Shown: piece after piece, positions 33,249 through 40,239 of the stretch
Numbering within the stretch: the stretch's first letter is position 1
Layout: every line of letters begins with the position of its first letter
Origin: Variovorax sp. CF313
GTDB lineage: Bacteria; Pseudomonadota; Gammaproteobacteria; Burkholderiales; Burkholderiaceae_C
DNA length: 40,903 bases
Direction of reading: 5' to 3'
NCBI RefSeq assembly: GCF_000282635.1
Contig: NZ_AKIW01000004.1
Location: forward strand, 1-40,903
Position numbers and translations under genes: made by a program
The notes under the pieces: model-generated
Seen by the model: the letters and a program-made list of their open reading frames with translations, nothing else
The model's database searches: none
Told to the model about the DNA's origin: nothing

Positions 33249-33305
33249 ATGCCGAAGAGAACTGTGAAGCCCCGCCCCCGATTGGGTTATGACTTTCGCC
33301 TTTGA
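33249..33305 (+). CDS. 18-codon ORF at the LexA box, possible frameshifted gene start
   Basis: ATG at 33249 has a good ribosome binding site (GGGAG) and reads MPKRTVKPRPRLGYDFRL. It overlaps the start of the next ORF (33289) in another frame. A one-base change in the C5 run at 33275-33279 would join the two as PRP-DWVMTFAFEWV. Either it is a short leader or the true N-terminus of the next gene. Confidence 0.4.
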   Translation: MPKRTVKPRPRLGYDFRL

Positions 33306-33516
33306 ATGGGTGAACCTGGCCGACGGCGCCGCCGATGTCGAGAGCCTCGTGATGAAGGGGGACCGCCTGTATCCGCTGTATCGGCGAAAGGACCCGATCA
33401 AGGTCGCGCTGAAGGATTTCAAGCGGACGCCGACGCCGGTCCACCGAGTCATCGAAGTGAACTCCCCTGAGCGGCTGCAGGCCCGTGCGGCCGAGCCTGA
33501 GCATCTGCGGTTCTGA
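33289..33516 (+). CDS. hypothetical protein, 75 residues
   Basis: MTFAFEWVNLADGAADVESL, then MKGDRLYPLYRRKDPIKVAL. It has no signal peptide or membrane segment; basic and aromatic residues in the middle suggest a small nucleic-acid-associated protein, but I do not recognise a family. It may begin at 33249 if the C5 run is a frameshift. It is on the plus side of the LexA box and so may be SOS-induced. The next gene starts 6 bp after its stop. Confidence 0.5.
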   Translation: MTFAFEWVNLADGAADVESLVMKGDRLYPLYRRKDPIKVALKDFKRTPTPVHRVIEVNSPERLQARAAEPEHLRF

Positions 33517-33522
33517 GGACGC

Positions 33523-33771
33523 ATGGCATATCCCGATATTCCGCTGGAGGACGAGTCGGTCCTGATGGGCCGCAGGACAAGTGAACTCGGGCCAGACGAG
33601 CGCATGCGCCCTACCCTGCGCGACTTCGCTAACCAATTAGCCGGCCGCTGCGCGCGCATTGGCGACCGCTACGGCGACTTCGACCGCAACGTGGGCGACC
33701 ACATCCGCGCGGTGATGCACGTCATTCCCGCGCTATTGCCCCAACCGGACACAGCCCCTGAGCCTGTATGA
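33523..33771 (+). CDS. hypothetical protein, 82 residues
   Basis: MAYPDIPLEDESVLMGRRTS begins a hydrophilic protein with a helical centre (RPTLRDFANQLAGRCARIGD, FDRNVGDHIRAVMHVIPALL). It starts 6 bp after the previous ORF, so they form a small operon behind the LexA box. There is no recognised family. Confidence 0.5.
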   Translation: MAYPDIPLEDESVLMGRRTSELGPDERMRPTLRDFANQLAGRCARIGDRYGDFDRNVGDHIRAVMHVIPALLPQPDTAPEPV

Positions 33772-33838
33772 GAGTAAAGATGCGCCGCAGATACTGCAGC
33801 GGAATCAGGTTGAGCAAGGGTGAGCTCGTCGACCAAGT

Positions 33839-34069
33839 GTGGGTCTGTGGAATGCTGACCCCCCCGGCTACGCAACAGGTCAGCTGGGCATTTTGTGGCG
33901 CCCAGAGATCGCTGCTTGCGCGTACGACACCATCAGCTTTGCCGGAACGGAGCAAGAAGGCGGGCGCTGGTTCTATCAGGTCTGGTACTGCGAAACGCAC
34001 AACTTGCCGGACTCCCTGTCTTTGGAACTGCTACAGAACGCACTGGCGATGAACCATGACCCAAACTGA
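33839..34069 (+). CDS. hypothetical protein, 76 residues (GTG start)
   Basis: The GTG start gives MGLWNADPPGYATGQLGILW. The rest, RPEIAACAYDTISFAGTEQE and WYCETHNLPDSLSLELLQNA, reads like a folded protein with aromatic and Cys residues. It overlaps the next start by 14 bp. An overlapping frame from 33768 looks less natural. I do not recognise it. Confidence 0.4.
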   Translation: MGLWNADPPGYATGQLGILWRPEIAACAYDTISFAGTEQEGGRWFYQVWYCETHNLPDSLSLELLQNALAMNHDPN

Positions 34070-34463
34070 ACTTTTCTTCCCTCGAGCCTCCCATCAGGTG
34101 CACGTCGACATCGCGCCGCAAGCCGCGCCGGTGAACGAAGCGCCCTTCAACTTCAAAGATGTAGTGCCTGAGCCTCGGACCACCTATACCGTGCGTCTGG
34201 CGGACTATCCGCACCCGGCGGTCGACGCAATGAAGGTCTCGGAACAGCGCTTCCGGCGCGAGTTGGACCGCCAGCTCGGCGCCGATGTGATGCCAGCGCT
34301 GCGCGCATTCCAGAACGCGAGTGAGTCGGGTGAGAGCGACCTCACGAAGACCGAGATCGCGCTGGCCGTGCGCTGGGCCAAGGCCTACGATGCCGCGCGC
34401 ACGGCGGGCTTTCGCGACCTTGGCGACGCCGACGAGGCATATTTCGAGGTGCGGGCGATCTGA
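34056..34463 (+). CDS. hypothetical protein, 135 residues
   Basis: MTQTELFFPRASHQVHVDIA opens a hydrophilic protein with a beta-like N-terminal half (YTVRLADYPHPAVDAMKVSE) and a helical C-terminal half (SGESDLTKTEIALAVRWAKA, RDLGDADEAYFEVRAI). There is no signal peptide. It overlaps the previous ORF by 14 bp, suggesting coupling. It is unrecognised. Confidence 0.55.
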   Translation: MTQTELFFPRASHQVHVDIAPQAAPVNEAPFNFKDVVPEPRTTYTVRLADYPHPAVDAMKVSEQRFRRELDRQLGADVMPALRAFQNASESGESDLTKTEIALAVRWAKAYDAARTAGFRDLGDADEAYFEVRAI

Positions 34464-34582
34464 CTCCCGTTGGTCCCGTCGCAGGGGCTCACTCCAATCT
34501 CGGGTCAGAGATCGGTGGAATCCAACAGCGTTAGAAAGAACGGCTGCTTCAGCGATACGCAGAAATATGTCGTCAGCCAGTA

Positions 34583-34909
34583 TCACGCCGGGCGTGCTTC
34601 GGAGATCTGGCTGGGCTCGCCCATATGTTTGAACTCGCCGATGGTCCCCGCGTTGGCGTGGCCTCTGCATCTGAGATTCTTCATATTCGGCGCGCCCAAG
34701 CCGTCTGCCGGACCGCCGCTGGCGAACCATCGAAAGACGTGGGAACGGTAGTCGCTGGTTGTCCTCATGTGCAGAAAACCTGACTCCGCGACGCCCAGAT
34801 CGTCTACTGGAATGCCGGCAGCTCGGAGTGCTGCCAGTTCTGCATCGTGGGTGATCTCGAATGGCAGCGTCAGGGTCACCGTCGCCATGTGATAAGTGGC
34901 TTTGCCCAT
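34583..34909 (-). CDS. hypothetical protein, 108 residues
   Basis: The ATG at 34909 is preceded by AAAGGGGC. The N-terminal part (MATVTLTLPFEITHDAELAA, LRAAGIPVDDLGVAESGFLH) is a convincing small alpha/beta domain. The C-terminal third is Gly-rich and less natural, so the 3' end may be altered. Lone gene on the minus strand; no family recognised. Confidence 0.45.
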   Translation of the reverse strand: MGKATYHMATVTLTLPFEITHDAELAALRAAGIPVDDLGVAESGFLHMRTTSDYRSHVFRWFASGGPADGLGAPNMKNLRCRGHANAGTIGEFKHMGEPSQISEARPA

Positions 34910-35149
34910 AGATGTGCCCCTTTCGCTTTTTGGCGCACCAGTAGATCTCAAGGTTTCACCGCGCGCAATACTGCTTTCGACGGGGGCGCTTTGTCATAGG
35001 CGGTAGCAGGGAAGGAGCGGGTCATTTGTCTCTCCGGAGAAGGTGCGCACCGCTCATGCGCGCCGGCAGCGCAATTTCTACACTGACTTCACGGCGAAAC
35101 GCCTTGGGTAACAAGGGGCGCCAGGTGACCACCTCACTGGAGAACGCAC

Positions 35150-35503
35150 ATGGAACTGCGCAATCTGCCGCTGGGAAATTTCTTCATGAGCCTGCCGCAT
35201 GAAGACGCGGGCATGTCGTCCACGGAACTCGCTGCCTTCAATGCGGTTGTGGTCTTTGTATTTGCCCCTGCTGCTTGCTGTGCTGTTCATGAACTGAACG
35301 TGAAGCTTCCCAGGCGCAAGAGCGGACTCCGCGATGATCAACGGCAAGAAGTTGGAAGGGACGCCGTACTCGCTCACCCGAGCGCGGCCGTTGCCTCGGA
35401 ATCTGACCCTCTCGGAACTGAATGCCTGAGGCCGAGCGCGTTTCGCTATGCGCGGGACAATGCCATCCGGCATGCAAATCAGAAAATCGCCGACCGGTGT
35501 TGA
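35150..35503 (+). CDS. doubtful small ORF, 117 residues
   Basis: The ATG at 35150 follows TGGAGAACGCAC, a fair ribosome binding site. MELRNLPLGNFFMSLPHEDA and a hydrophobic stretch VVVFVFAPAACCAV are seen, but the second half looks like shadow coding. An overlapping 31-codon frame at 35334-35429 (MINGKKLEGTPYSLTRARPL) is as plausible. Both may be remnants. Confidence 0.3.
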   Translation: MELRNLPLGNFFMSLPHEDAGMSSTELAAFNAVVVFVFAPAACCAVHELNVKLPRRKSGLRDDQRQEVGRDAVLAHPSAAVASESDPLGTECLRPSAFRYARDNAIRHANQKIADRC

Positions 35504-35550
35504 GTGCCGGACAGACTACAAGGGCCGTAAAGAATTCGCAGGAGACAGAC

Positions 35551-35919
35551 ATGCTCACCACCGATCAAAAAGAAACCATCCTTCGCGGGGCGGGTGTCGC
35601 CACGCCAGCCTTTCCCGGCGTACTCTGGCGGCAGCAACGGCAACGCAATGCCGCACCAGGCAGTAGGACGAACCCTCAAGCCGGCATGGATCCGGGCACG
35701 GCCGCCAAACAATGGGCCGACGCCATCAACACGCTCTTCGTCGCGTATTCGGCCGCCCGTGCCGCCCAGAGCCTGCGCAAGGCCGAAGAAGCCCGGCAAC
35801 TCGGCGTTCTGCGCCAGCTGCAGTGCCAAGGAAGAGCAGATCCTGAAACCAGGAACGCCGCGGCATCTGGCGCAAGGAAGGCCCGAAGACCGCGGCGCAC
35901 AAGCCACGCAATGGGGTGA
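35551..35919 (+). CDS. hypothetical protein, 122 residues, possibly frameshifted at its end
   Basis: The ATG at 35551 has a good ribosome binding site (GGAGACAG). MLTTDQKETILRGAGVATPA starts a helical protein; AKQWADAINTLFVAYSAARA AND the following KAEEARQLGVLRQL are amphipathic. From about residue 92 it turns Arg/Ala-rich and looks out of frame. No family recognised. Confidence 0.4.
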   Translation: MLTTDQKETILRGAGVATPAFPGVLWRQQRQRNAAPGSRTNPQAGMDPGTAAKQWADAINTLFVAYSAARAAQSLRKAEEARQLGVLRQLQCQGRADPETRNAAASGARKARRPRRTSHAMG

Positions 35920-36049
35920 TCAACAGGCGTTCGCAGCGGCGAAAGCTGACATCGCTGTCAGGGGACGGTGGAGACAAGCGAGCCGCGCGCACAGGTCCCG
36001 GCGCCGGCGCAACCAAGGCGCGCAAAGTGAAATTGCCAAGGAGCTTTCG

Positions 36050-36205
36050 ATGATCCGCAAGCTCGCATCCGGGGAATACCGCCTCTACGCACTCAAGGTG
36101 GACCCCAAGACAGGCAGGCGCCGCAACCTCGGCACCTACGGTTTGAAAGAACAGGCGCAGCAGCACGAGCACGACGTGCAGTACTTCACGCGCCGCCAGC
36201 ACTGA
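36050..36205 (+). CDS. small conserved protein, 51 residues
   Basis: MIRKLASGEYRLYALKVDPK, then TGRRRNLGTYGLKEQAQQHE. It has an excellent ribosome binding site (AAGGAG). The pattern (MIRKL.SGEYRLYS.KVDPKTGKRRNLGTF....A..HE) is one I recognise from numerous Burkholderiales as a small unnamed conserved protein. It is basic and probably cytoplasmic. Confidence 0.7.
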   Translation: MIRKLASGEYRLYALKVDPKTGRRRNLGTYGLKEQAQQHEHDVQYFTRRQH

Positions 36206-36271
36206 TGGCTCGAACGAGGCGGGCACGGCCCTGTTCGACGCCGCGCTGCGCGAGCCCTGAAGGACACAAAC

Positions 36272-36703
36272 ATGCATACGCCGCCCGATTGGAATCTCGA
36301 GCGCTTCGTGATGGCGCAGAACCCCGTATATGCGGACGTCTGTGCGGAACTCGCCGCGGGACGAAAGCGCACGCACTGGATGTGGTTCGTCTTTCCGCAA
36401 CTGAAGGCGCTGGGCCGCAGTTCGACCGCACTGTTCTTCGGACTCGACGGCATGGCCGAGGCTGCGGCATATTGGCAGCACCCCGTGCTCGGCGAGCGGC
36501 TGCGCGCCTGCGCCCGGATGGTCCTCGACGTGCCCGGCACCGATGCCCCCCGGTTCTTCGGTTCGCCGGATGACCTGAAACTGTGCTCCTGCATGACACT
36601 GTTCGAGATCGTGGCGCCGGAGGAGCCGGTATTCGGTGAGGTGCTGGAGCGGTATTTCAACAGTGTCCGGGACCGCGCGACGGTCGCGCTCGTGCAAGGC
36701 TGA
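36272..36703 (+). CDS. DUF1810 family protein
   Basis: 143 residues. Family landmarks are RFVMAQNPVYADVCAELAAG, RKRTHWMWFVFPQLKALGRS, EAAAYWQHPVLGERLRACAR and FGSPDDLKLCSCMTLFEIVA. DUF1810 has no known function; it is small, cytoplasmic and often carried on plasmids and islands. The start follows a ribosome binding site region GAAGGACAC. Its stop is followed directly by an IS110 remnant. Confidence 0.88.
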   Translation: MHTPPDWNLERFVMAQNPVYADVCAELAAGRKRTHWMWFVFPQLKALGRSSTALFFGLDGMAEAAAYWQHPVLGERLRACARMVLDVPGTDAPRFFGSPDDLKLCSCMTLFEIVAPEEPVFGEVLERYFNSVRDRATVALVQG

Positions 36704-36704
36704 G

Positions 36705-36827
36705 ATGCACGCCTCGCGCGCGGTGATCGCTGTGGCGCGCAAGCTGGCCGTCATCCTGCACCGCATGTGGGTGGATGGCTCCGAGTTCCGATGGGGTTCA
36801 CAGGAACCTGTTGCCGTGAAGGCGTGA
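36705..36827 (+). pseudogene. 3' remnant of an IS110-family transposase
   Basis: The frame reads HASRAVIAVARKLAVILHRM, then WVDGSEFRWGSQEPVAVKA and a stop at 36825. This is the typical C-terminus of IS110-family transposases. Nothing of the catalytic domains precedes it; the DUF1810 gene ends 1 bp before, so the break is exact. Confidence 0.75.
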
Positions 36828-37240
36828 TTGCGCGGGTCAGATGCATTGACTGACGAAAGGAATCGAGGATTGAGCGTTCAGGTGTAGACGATGGTCCGGA
36901 TGAAGCCGTATATGACTGCTGCGCTGCAAAGCGCGTCCAAGAGCGTGGCTCTCCGCTCCGTCTGACCAATGCGTGCAGCGCCGACCTTCGGGGCGGGACC
37001 GACTGCGTAGAGAAGCGTGAACTGCACCGAGACGTTCTGTTCGACGAAACCAAATACCGAGATACTCTGCGCTTGACAAACTGGCCCGATCAGAGAAGCA
37101 GACGTACGTTACGGGCCTTCAGTTTTTCGGGCGAAAGCGGTGCCGACGGCCCGCTATCCGTGGATACATCGCCCACACACGAAAGAAAGGCAGATGAAAC
37201 TCGCATGTTCAGATAGGCCGCCGATGTTGAGGGAAACGTT
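36828..37240. other. 413 bp without a complete gene; remnant of a membrane protein on the minus strand
   Basis: On the minus strand (about 37104-36878) the frame SISVFGFVEQNVSVQFTLLY, AVGPAPKVGAARIG and DALCSAAVIYGFIRTIVYT ends in a stop and reads like a membrane peptide, but there is no start codon. It is probably decayed. Nothing else is convincing. Confidence 0.35.
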
Positions 37241-37513
37241 ATGAAATTTGTATGCCCCTGCAGAGCTGTTGTGCGAGACAACACCGATTACCAGGAACAC
37301 AAGGCCCACTTCATCCCCGACCAGCTGTACGAGGGCGCTGCAGAGAGGATCCAAGCGGGCGGTGAGGTGTGGGCAGAAATGCGGCGCGTAACGCGTCCGA
37401 TGTATCAATGCACCGAATGCTGCCGATTGTTCCTGAGTGATGACGCTGGAAACTTGGTTTCCTTCAAACCGGACGAAAGCACCCCGTTCGGAATTCTCAA
37501 AGGCAAACTATGA
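37241..37513 (+). CDS. hypothetical protein with cysteine motifs, 90 residues
   Basis: MKFVCPCRAVVRDNTDYQEH begins it and later YQCTECCRLFLSDDAGNLVS follows. The CPC and CxxCC pairs could bind zinc. It reads as a compact zinc-ribbon-like protein. Its stop is 23 bp before a dispersed repeat. No named family. Confidence 0.65.
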   Translation: MKFVCPCRAVVRDNTDYQEHKAHFIPDQLYEGAAERIQAGGEVWAEMRRVTRPMYQCTECCRLFLSDDAGNLVSFKPDESTPFGILKGKL

Positions 37514-37535
37514 GGCGCTGTCGACCTGCACCTCT

Positions 37536-37557
37536 CGGCCAGGACCGGACTTTCGCG
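37536..37557 (+). repeat. dispersed GGCCA motif
   Basis: CTCGGCCAGGACCGGACTTT then CG lies 23 bp after the preceding stop codon, in the same orientation as the gene. Confidence 0.6.
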
Positions 37558-37593
37558 GGCTCTCCGCAGCTTCTCCCCAAAGCGGCTTGCAGC

Positions 37594-38067
37594 ATGCAAT
37601 CACCACACATTGAACAACTGGCACGGTCCTTTGTTGCTCTGGGCGAAAGGAGCAAGGCCTCGTTTTGCATCTGGATTGCAGGTCAAGTGCGAGATGCGCT
37701 CACGCCTGAAGAAGCCCAGCGAGTTGGGATCAGCCATGTTGTCGCGACGCTTCAGGCTTGGGAGGCAGGCAGTCAAGCTACGGGCGATCAGCTGAACGAA
37801 CTGCTCATGAATGCCAACGATGAAGGGCTGTACGCTTATCTTCGTCGCGGGCCGAATGAAACTGACACTGCGATCGAGGCCGTCGGCGGCTCGGTTTGCT
37901 ACATTGCTTGGATAGCCTATACAAGAGCCGGGGAGCACCTCCCGGATGGCATCGATCAGGTCAATGACGATTTCATCACATGGATAGTTCAGCAGGCTGT
38001 TGAATGTCGGGCTGTTACGCACGAGGCCTGCTTGGCAGTCGTACACGAATTGGCATCTTCTAAATGA
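37594..38067 (+). CDS. helical protein, possible Imm6-like immunity protein
   Basis: 157 residues from the ATG at 37594. It is nearly all helical: IEQLARSFVALGERSKASFC, IWIAGQVRDALTPEEAQRVG, LQAWEAGSQATGDQLNELLM, then a Trp- and Tyr-rich helix IAWIAYTRAGEHLP and WIVQQAVECRAVTHEACLAV. This pattern resembles the Imm6 family of polymorphic-toxin immunity proteins. There is no toxin partner next to it. Family assignment is tentative. Confidence 0.55.
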   Translation: MQSPHIEQLARSFVALGERSKASFCIWIAGQVRDALTPEEAQRVGISHVVATLQAWEAGSQATGDQLNELLMNANDEGLYAYLRRGPNETDTAIEAVGGSVCYIAWIAYTRAGEHLPDGIDQVNDDFITWIVQQAVECRAVTHEACLAVVHELASSK

Positions 38068-38097
38068 AGGTCGAGGCTTGAGGCATTCGCGTGACGG

Positions 38098-38195
38098 GCA
38101 GAATCCGGCCAGAACCGGCCGTTCACCCAGCCGGCACAATGCGGCCAGAAGCAGCCGGTCGGCGTCGGTGCAGAATTCGCTCCAAACCGGCGTCC
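38098..38195 (+). repeat. tandem array of three 36-bp units of the dispersed motif
   Basis: Units begin at 38098, 38134 and 38170, exactly 36 bp apart. Unit 1: GCAGAATCCGGCCAGAACCG-GCCGTTC; unit 2: GCACAATGCGGCCAGAAGCA-GCCGGTC; unit 3: GCAGAATTCGCTCCAAACCG-GCGTCC. The array starts 30 bp after a stop and ends 19 bp before the next start. Confidence 0.7.
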
Positions 38196-38214
38196 ACTTC
38201 AAACCCGAATACGC

Positions 38215-38526
38215 ATGCCTGAATTCTTGCTCTGCTGTGTCGAGGATACGTTTCTCGTGACGGGACGCGGGCTAGTCATCGCTCCCGGCTTTCCTGCCTC
38301 CGCTTACCGGTTCGATGCCAACCAACAGGTTCGCGTGGTCCGACCAGACGGCGAGCGCTTCGAGTGCGGAGCCTTCTTTCAAATCCCCTTCCAGAGCCCG
38401 CCCGCGAAAGTGCTCAGCTTCTTTTGTACGTTGCCAGCAGTCACCAATGAAAGCGTCCCGATGGGCAGTGAAATCTGGTTGCTTGGCAAGGCCGAAAGCG
38501 AAGTCAAGGTATTAGGGGGCGCCTGA
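38215..38526 (+). CDS. hypothetical protein with EF-Tu domain 2-like barrel, 103 residues
   Basis: MPEFLLCCVEDTFLVTGRGL, then VIAPGFP and QQVRVVRPDGERFECGA. The VEDxFxxxGRGxVxxG pattern is that of the second domain of elongation factor Tu-like proteins, here alone without a GTPase. Stand-alone copies occur in many accessory regions with no known function. Its stop overlaps a dispersed motif (38526-38548). Confidence 0.6.
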   Translation: MPEFLLCCVEDTFLVTGRGLVIAPGFPASAYRFDANQQVRVVRPDGERFECGAFFQIPFQSPPAKVLSFFCTLPAVTNESVPMGSEIWLLGKAESEVKVLGGA

Positions 38527-38562
38527 CGGCCACGACCGGACCTTCGGAGCCAGGACCCAACA

Positions 38563-38907
38563 ATGCGAATAGCAGTTCAAAAGCTTGTCGCTCTTGTGCT
38601 CGCCTGCATCGCCCTTGGTGCAGCGCACGCAGAATGGAGTAACGAGGAATTGGAAGCCCGGAATCTTCCCAAAGCACAGTGGAACGCGATCGCCAGGGGT
38701 GATTTTGCGCAATGCCAAGCCGACGCTGCGGCAGTCAAGAAGCAGGCAGTCCCTGAGCAGCACGGGTGCCCAGAGACCATGGCGCCATATCTGTATCAAC
38801 AGTGCATCAGTGCCAGCAACAGTCTCAGAGCCGATGGCGAACAACTGAAACAGGACATCTTGATGGGCTGTATGGCCCGCAAAGGTTGGGCTTGGTCCGA
38901 CAACTAA
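38563..38907 (+). CDS. small secreted protein, intact copy, 114 residues
   Basis: The signal peptide is MRIAVQKLVALVLACIALGA, cleavage near AHA-EW. The mature part has four or so cysteines (DFAQCQADA, HGCPE, YQQCIS, MGCMARKG) that could form disulfides in the periplasm. The N-terminal 43 codons are duplicated in inverted form at 30112-30278. A dispersed repeat follows 10 bp after its stop. I do not recognise the family. Confidence 0.75.
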   Translation: MRIAVQKLVALVLACIALGAAHAEWSNEELEARNLPKAQWNAIARGDFAQCQADAAAVKKQAVPEQHGCPETMAPYLYQQCISASNSLRADGEQLKQDILMGCMARKGWAWSDN

Positions 38908-38916
38908 CCGACAGCG

Positions 38917-38940
38917 GCACCCGGCCAGAACCGGCTCTTC
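38917..38940 (+). repeat. dispersed GGCCA motif
   Basis: GCACCCGGCCAGAACCGGCT then CTTC lies 10 bp after the preceding stop codon. Confidence 0.6.
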
Positions 38941-39071
38941 GGCTCTGACCGGAATCTAGTCAAAGCCAATGACGTACAAGACATGGTGAAGCGCAGCCGA
39001 AACTCGGCAGAGGTATTCACTTCTGCAACTCATGTGCAACCTCCCGGCGTATCAACTACCACACAGACTTC

Positions 39072-39680
39072 ATGCTCTTCAAAACAGTGCTCGTCTCCAT
39101 CGTGCTCGCTCTCGCGGGTTGCGCAGTTCAAACAGTGAATCTAAAGCCTGTGTCAGGCGTGGCAGCGCGCGCGCCGGCAGAAGACTTCGTGCACGAGGGT
39201 GTCGCGGGCCTCGCGAAGGTTCAATATGCGCTCGCGATAAAAGCAGGCCGATACGTACCCGTCGGCCAGAATGAAGCGGGTACATTCTTCTTGAGTGAGC
39301 AGTCGGACAACTTTCGAATTTTCTATTTAGAGCGCAAGAGATTTGATGGAAAGCGACTCATCGCGGTGTATTCCGGCGGGATGCTTATTCCGCACAGCGC
39401 ATCTGCATCACCGAGATTCTTCATCTTGCTGGGAACCGAGAAGCTGGTGGTTGTGAGTGATGCTTCTATCTCCAAGTTCGCACATGGAACCGGCCACCCG
39501 GCGGCCGACATTACTTCCGAGGAGATGACTGCGCATCTTGAACGACCTGCTATTCCATTTGATGGCGCAGTAGCCTTCTTGATTCGGGACTTCGAAGGAA
39601 AGGGCTTCACATTCTGGGGACCACAAGACGAAGCAGAACGAGCCGCAAGATCTTGGCTGCTTGACACTCGCAAGCTGTAG
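39072..39680 (+). CDS. hypothetical lipoprotein, 202 residues
   Basis: MLFKTVLVSIVLALAGC is a lipoprotein signal with lipobox LAGC. The mature protein includes LAKVQYALAIKAGRYVPVGQ, NEAGTFFLSEQSDNFRIFYL, SGGMLIPHSASASPRFFILL and VAFLIRDFEGKGFTFWGPQD, beta-rich stretches. It is probably anchored in the outer membrane. No family recognised. It is a single gene with no clear operon. Confidence 0.75.
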   Translation: MLFKTVLVSIVLALAGCAVQTVNLKPVSGVAARAPAEDFVHEGVAGLAKVQYALAIKAGRYVPVGQNEAGTFFLSEQSDNFRIFYLERKRFDGKRLIAVYSGGMLIPHSASASPRFFILLGTEKLVVVSDASISKFAHGTGHPAADITSEEMTAHLERPAIPFDGAVAFLIRDFEGKGFTFWGPQDEAERAARSWLLDTRKL

Positions 39681-39873
39681 GGGAGTGCCCGTCTGCGCCT
39701 CAACAAGAGGGATGGCGTTGGAACGACACGGTTCTGACCTTCAGGTCGAACGACTGCTTCCGGGGAGGCTTGATGTCCACAATGGGCCCGTAGCCGACAT
39801 GCGCTCGGTTTGAAACCGGTCGTTTAGGAGTTGGCTCCGCTTGTCGCCCCCAAAGCGAACCTAGCGGCTGGTT

Positions 39874-40215
39874 CTACCAGAAGAACGCTCTCGCCTCGGG
39901 GACGAAAAGGCCAATCACGAACCAAAGTGTGTGACCAAGCCAAATCAGCAGTGTGTAGAGGGCAATCTGCTCAGACGTCCACCATGCTGCTGGCAGCCAA
40001 TCGACGATGAAAGCCGCGCGCCATCCCTCGAATTTCGCAGCACCGTCACCCAAAACGACCCAGTACACGAACAGCGAATTCGCAGCGTAAAGAAGAAGCC
40101 ACAGACCGACGTTCATAGCAATCGAGGTATGTCGCAAAGGATTGAAGCCGTACCAGTTTATCCATCGCGCGTCGAAATCGAAGCAGCTCGCGGGAACGAC
40201 TGCTCGTGGCCGCAT
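39874..40215 (-). CDS. small membrane protein, 113 residues
   Basis: Two or three hydrophobic segments are present: NVGLWLLLYAANSLFVYWVV, WRAAFIVDWLPAAWW and ALYTLLIWLGHTLWFVIGLF. Start at 40215 is uncertain; WINWYGFNPLRHTSIAMNVG looks native, so a start upstream of the internal ATG at 40116 is likely. It lies 24 bp after the next minus-strand gene and may share its transcript. Function unknown. Confidence 0.6.
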   Translation of the reverse strand: MRPRAVVPASCFDFDARWINWYGFNPLRHTSIAMNVGLWLLLYAANSLFVYWVVLGDGAAKFEGWRAAFIVDWLPAAWWTSEQIALYTLLIWLGHTLWFVIGLFVPEARAFFW

Positions 40216-40239
40216 TCTGTCTTCTGGGCGCGCTGCCGT

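Noticed and set aside
38098..38195. CRISPR array because of the 36-bp period
   Set aside because: Only three units, the whole unit is degenerate rather than repeat plus unique spacer, and no cas gene is present.
38000..38260. Coding repeat (12-residue units) in the frame over the 36-bp array
   Set aside because: The frame starts inside the preceding gene, residues are not conserved between units, and the array lies between two good genes.
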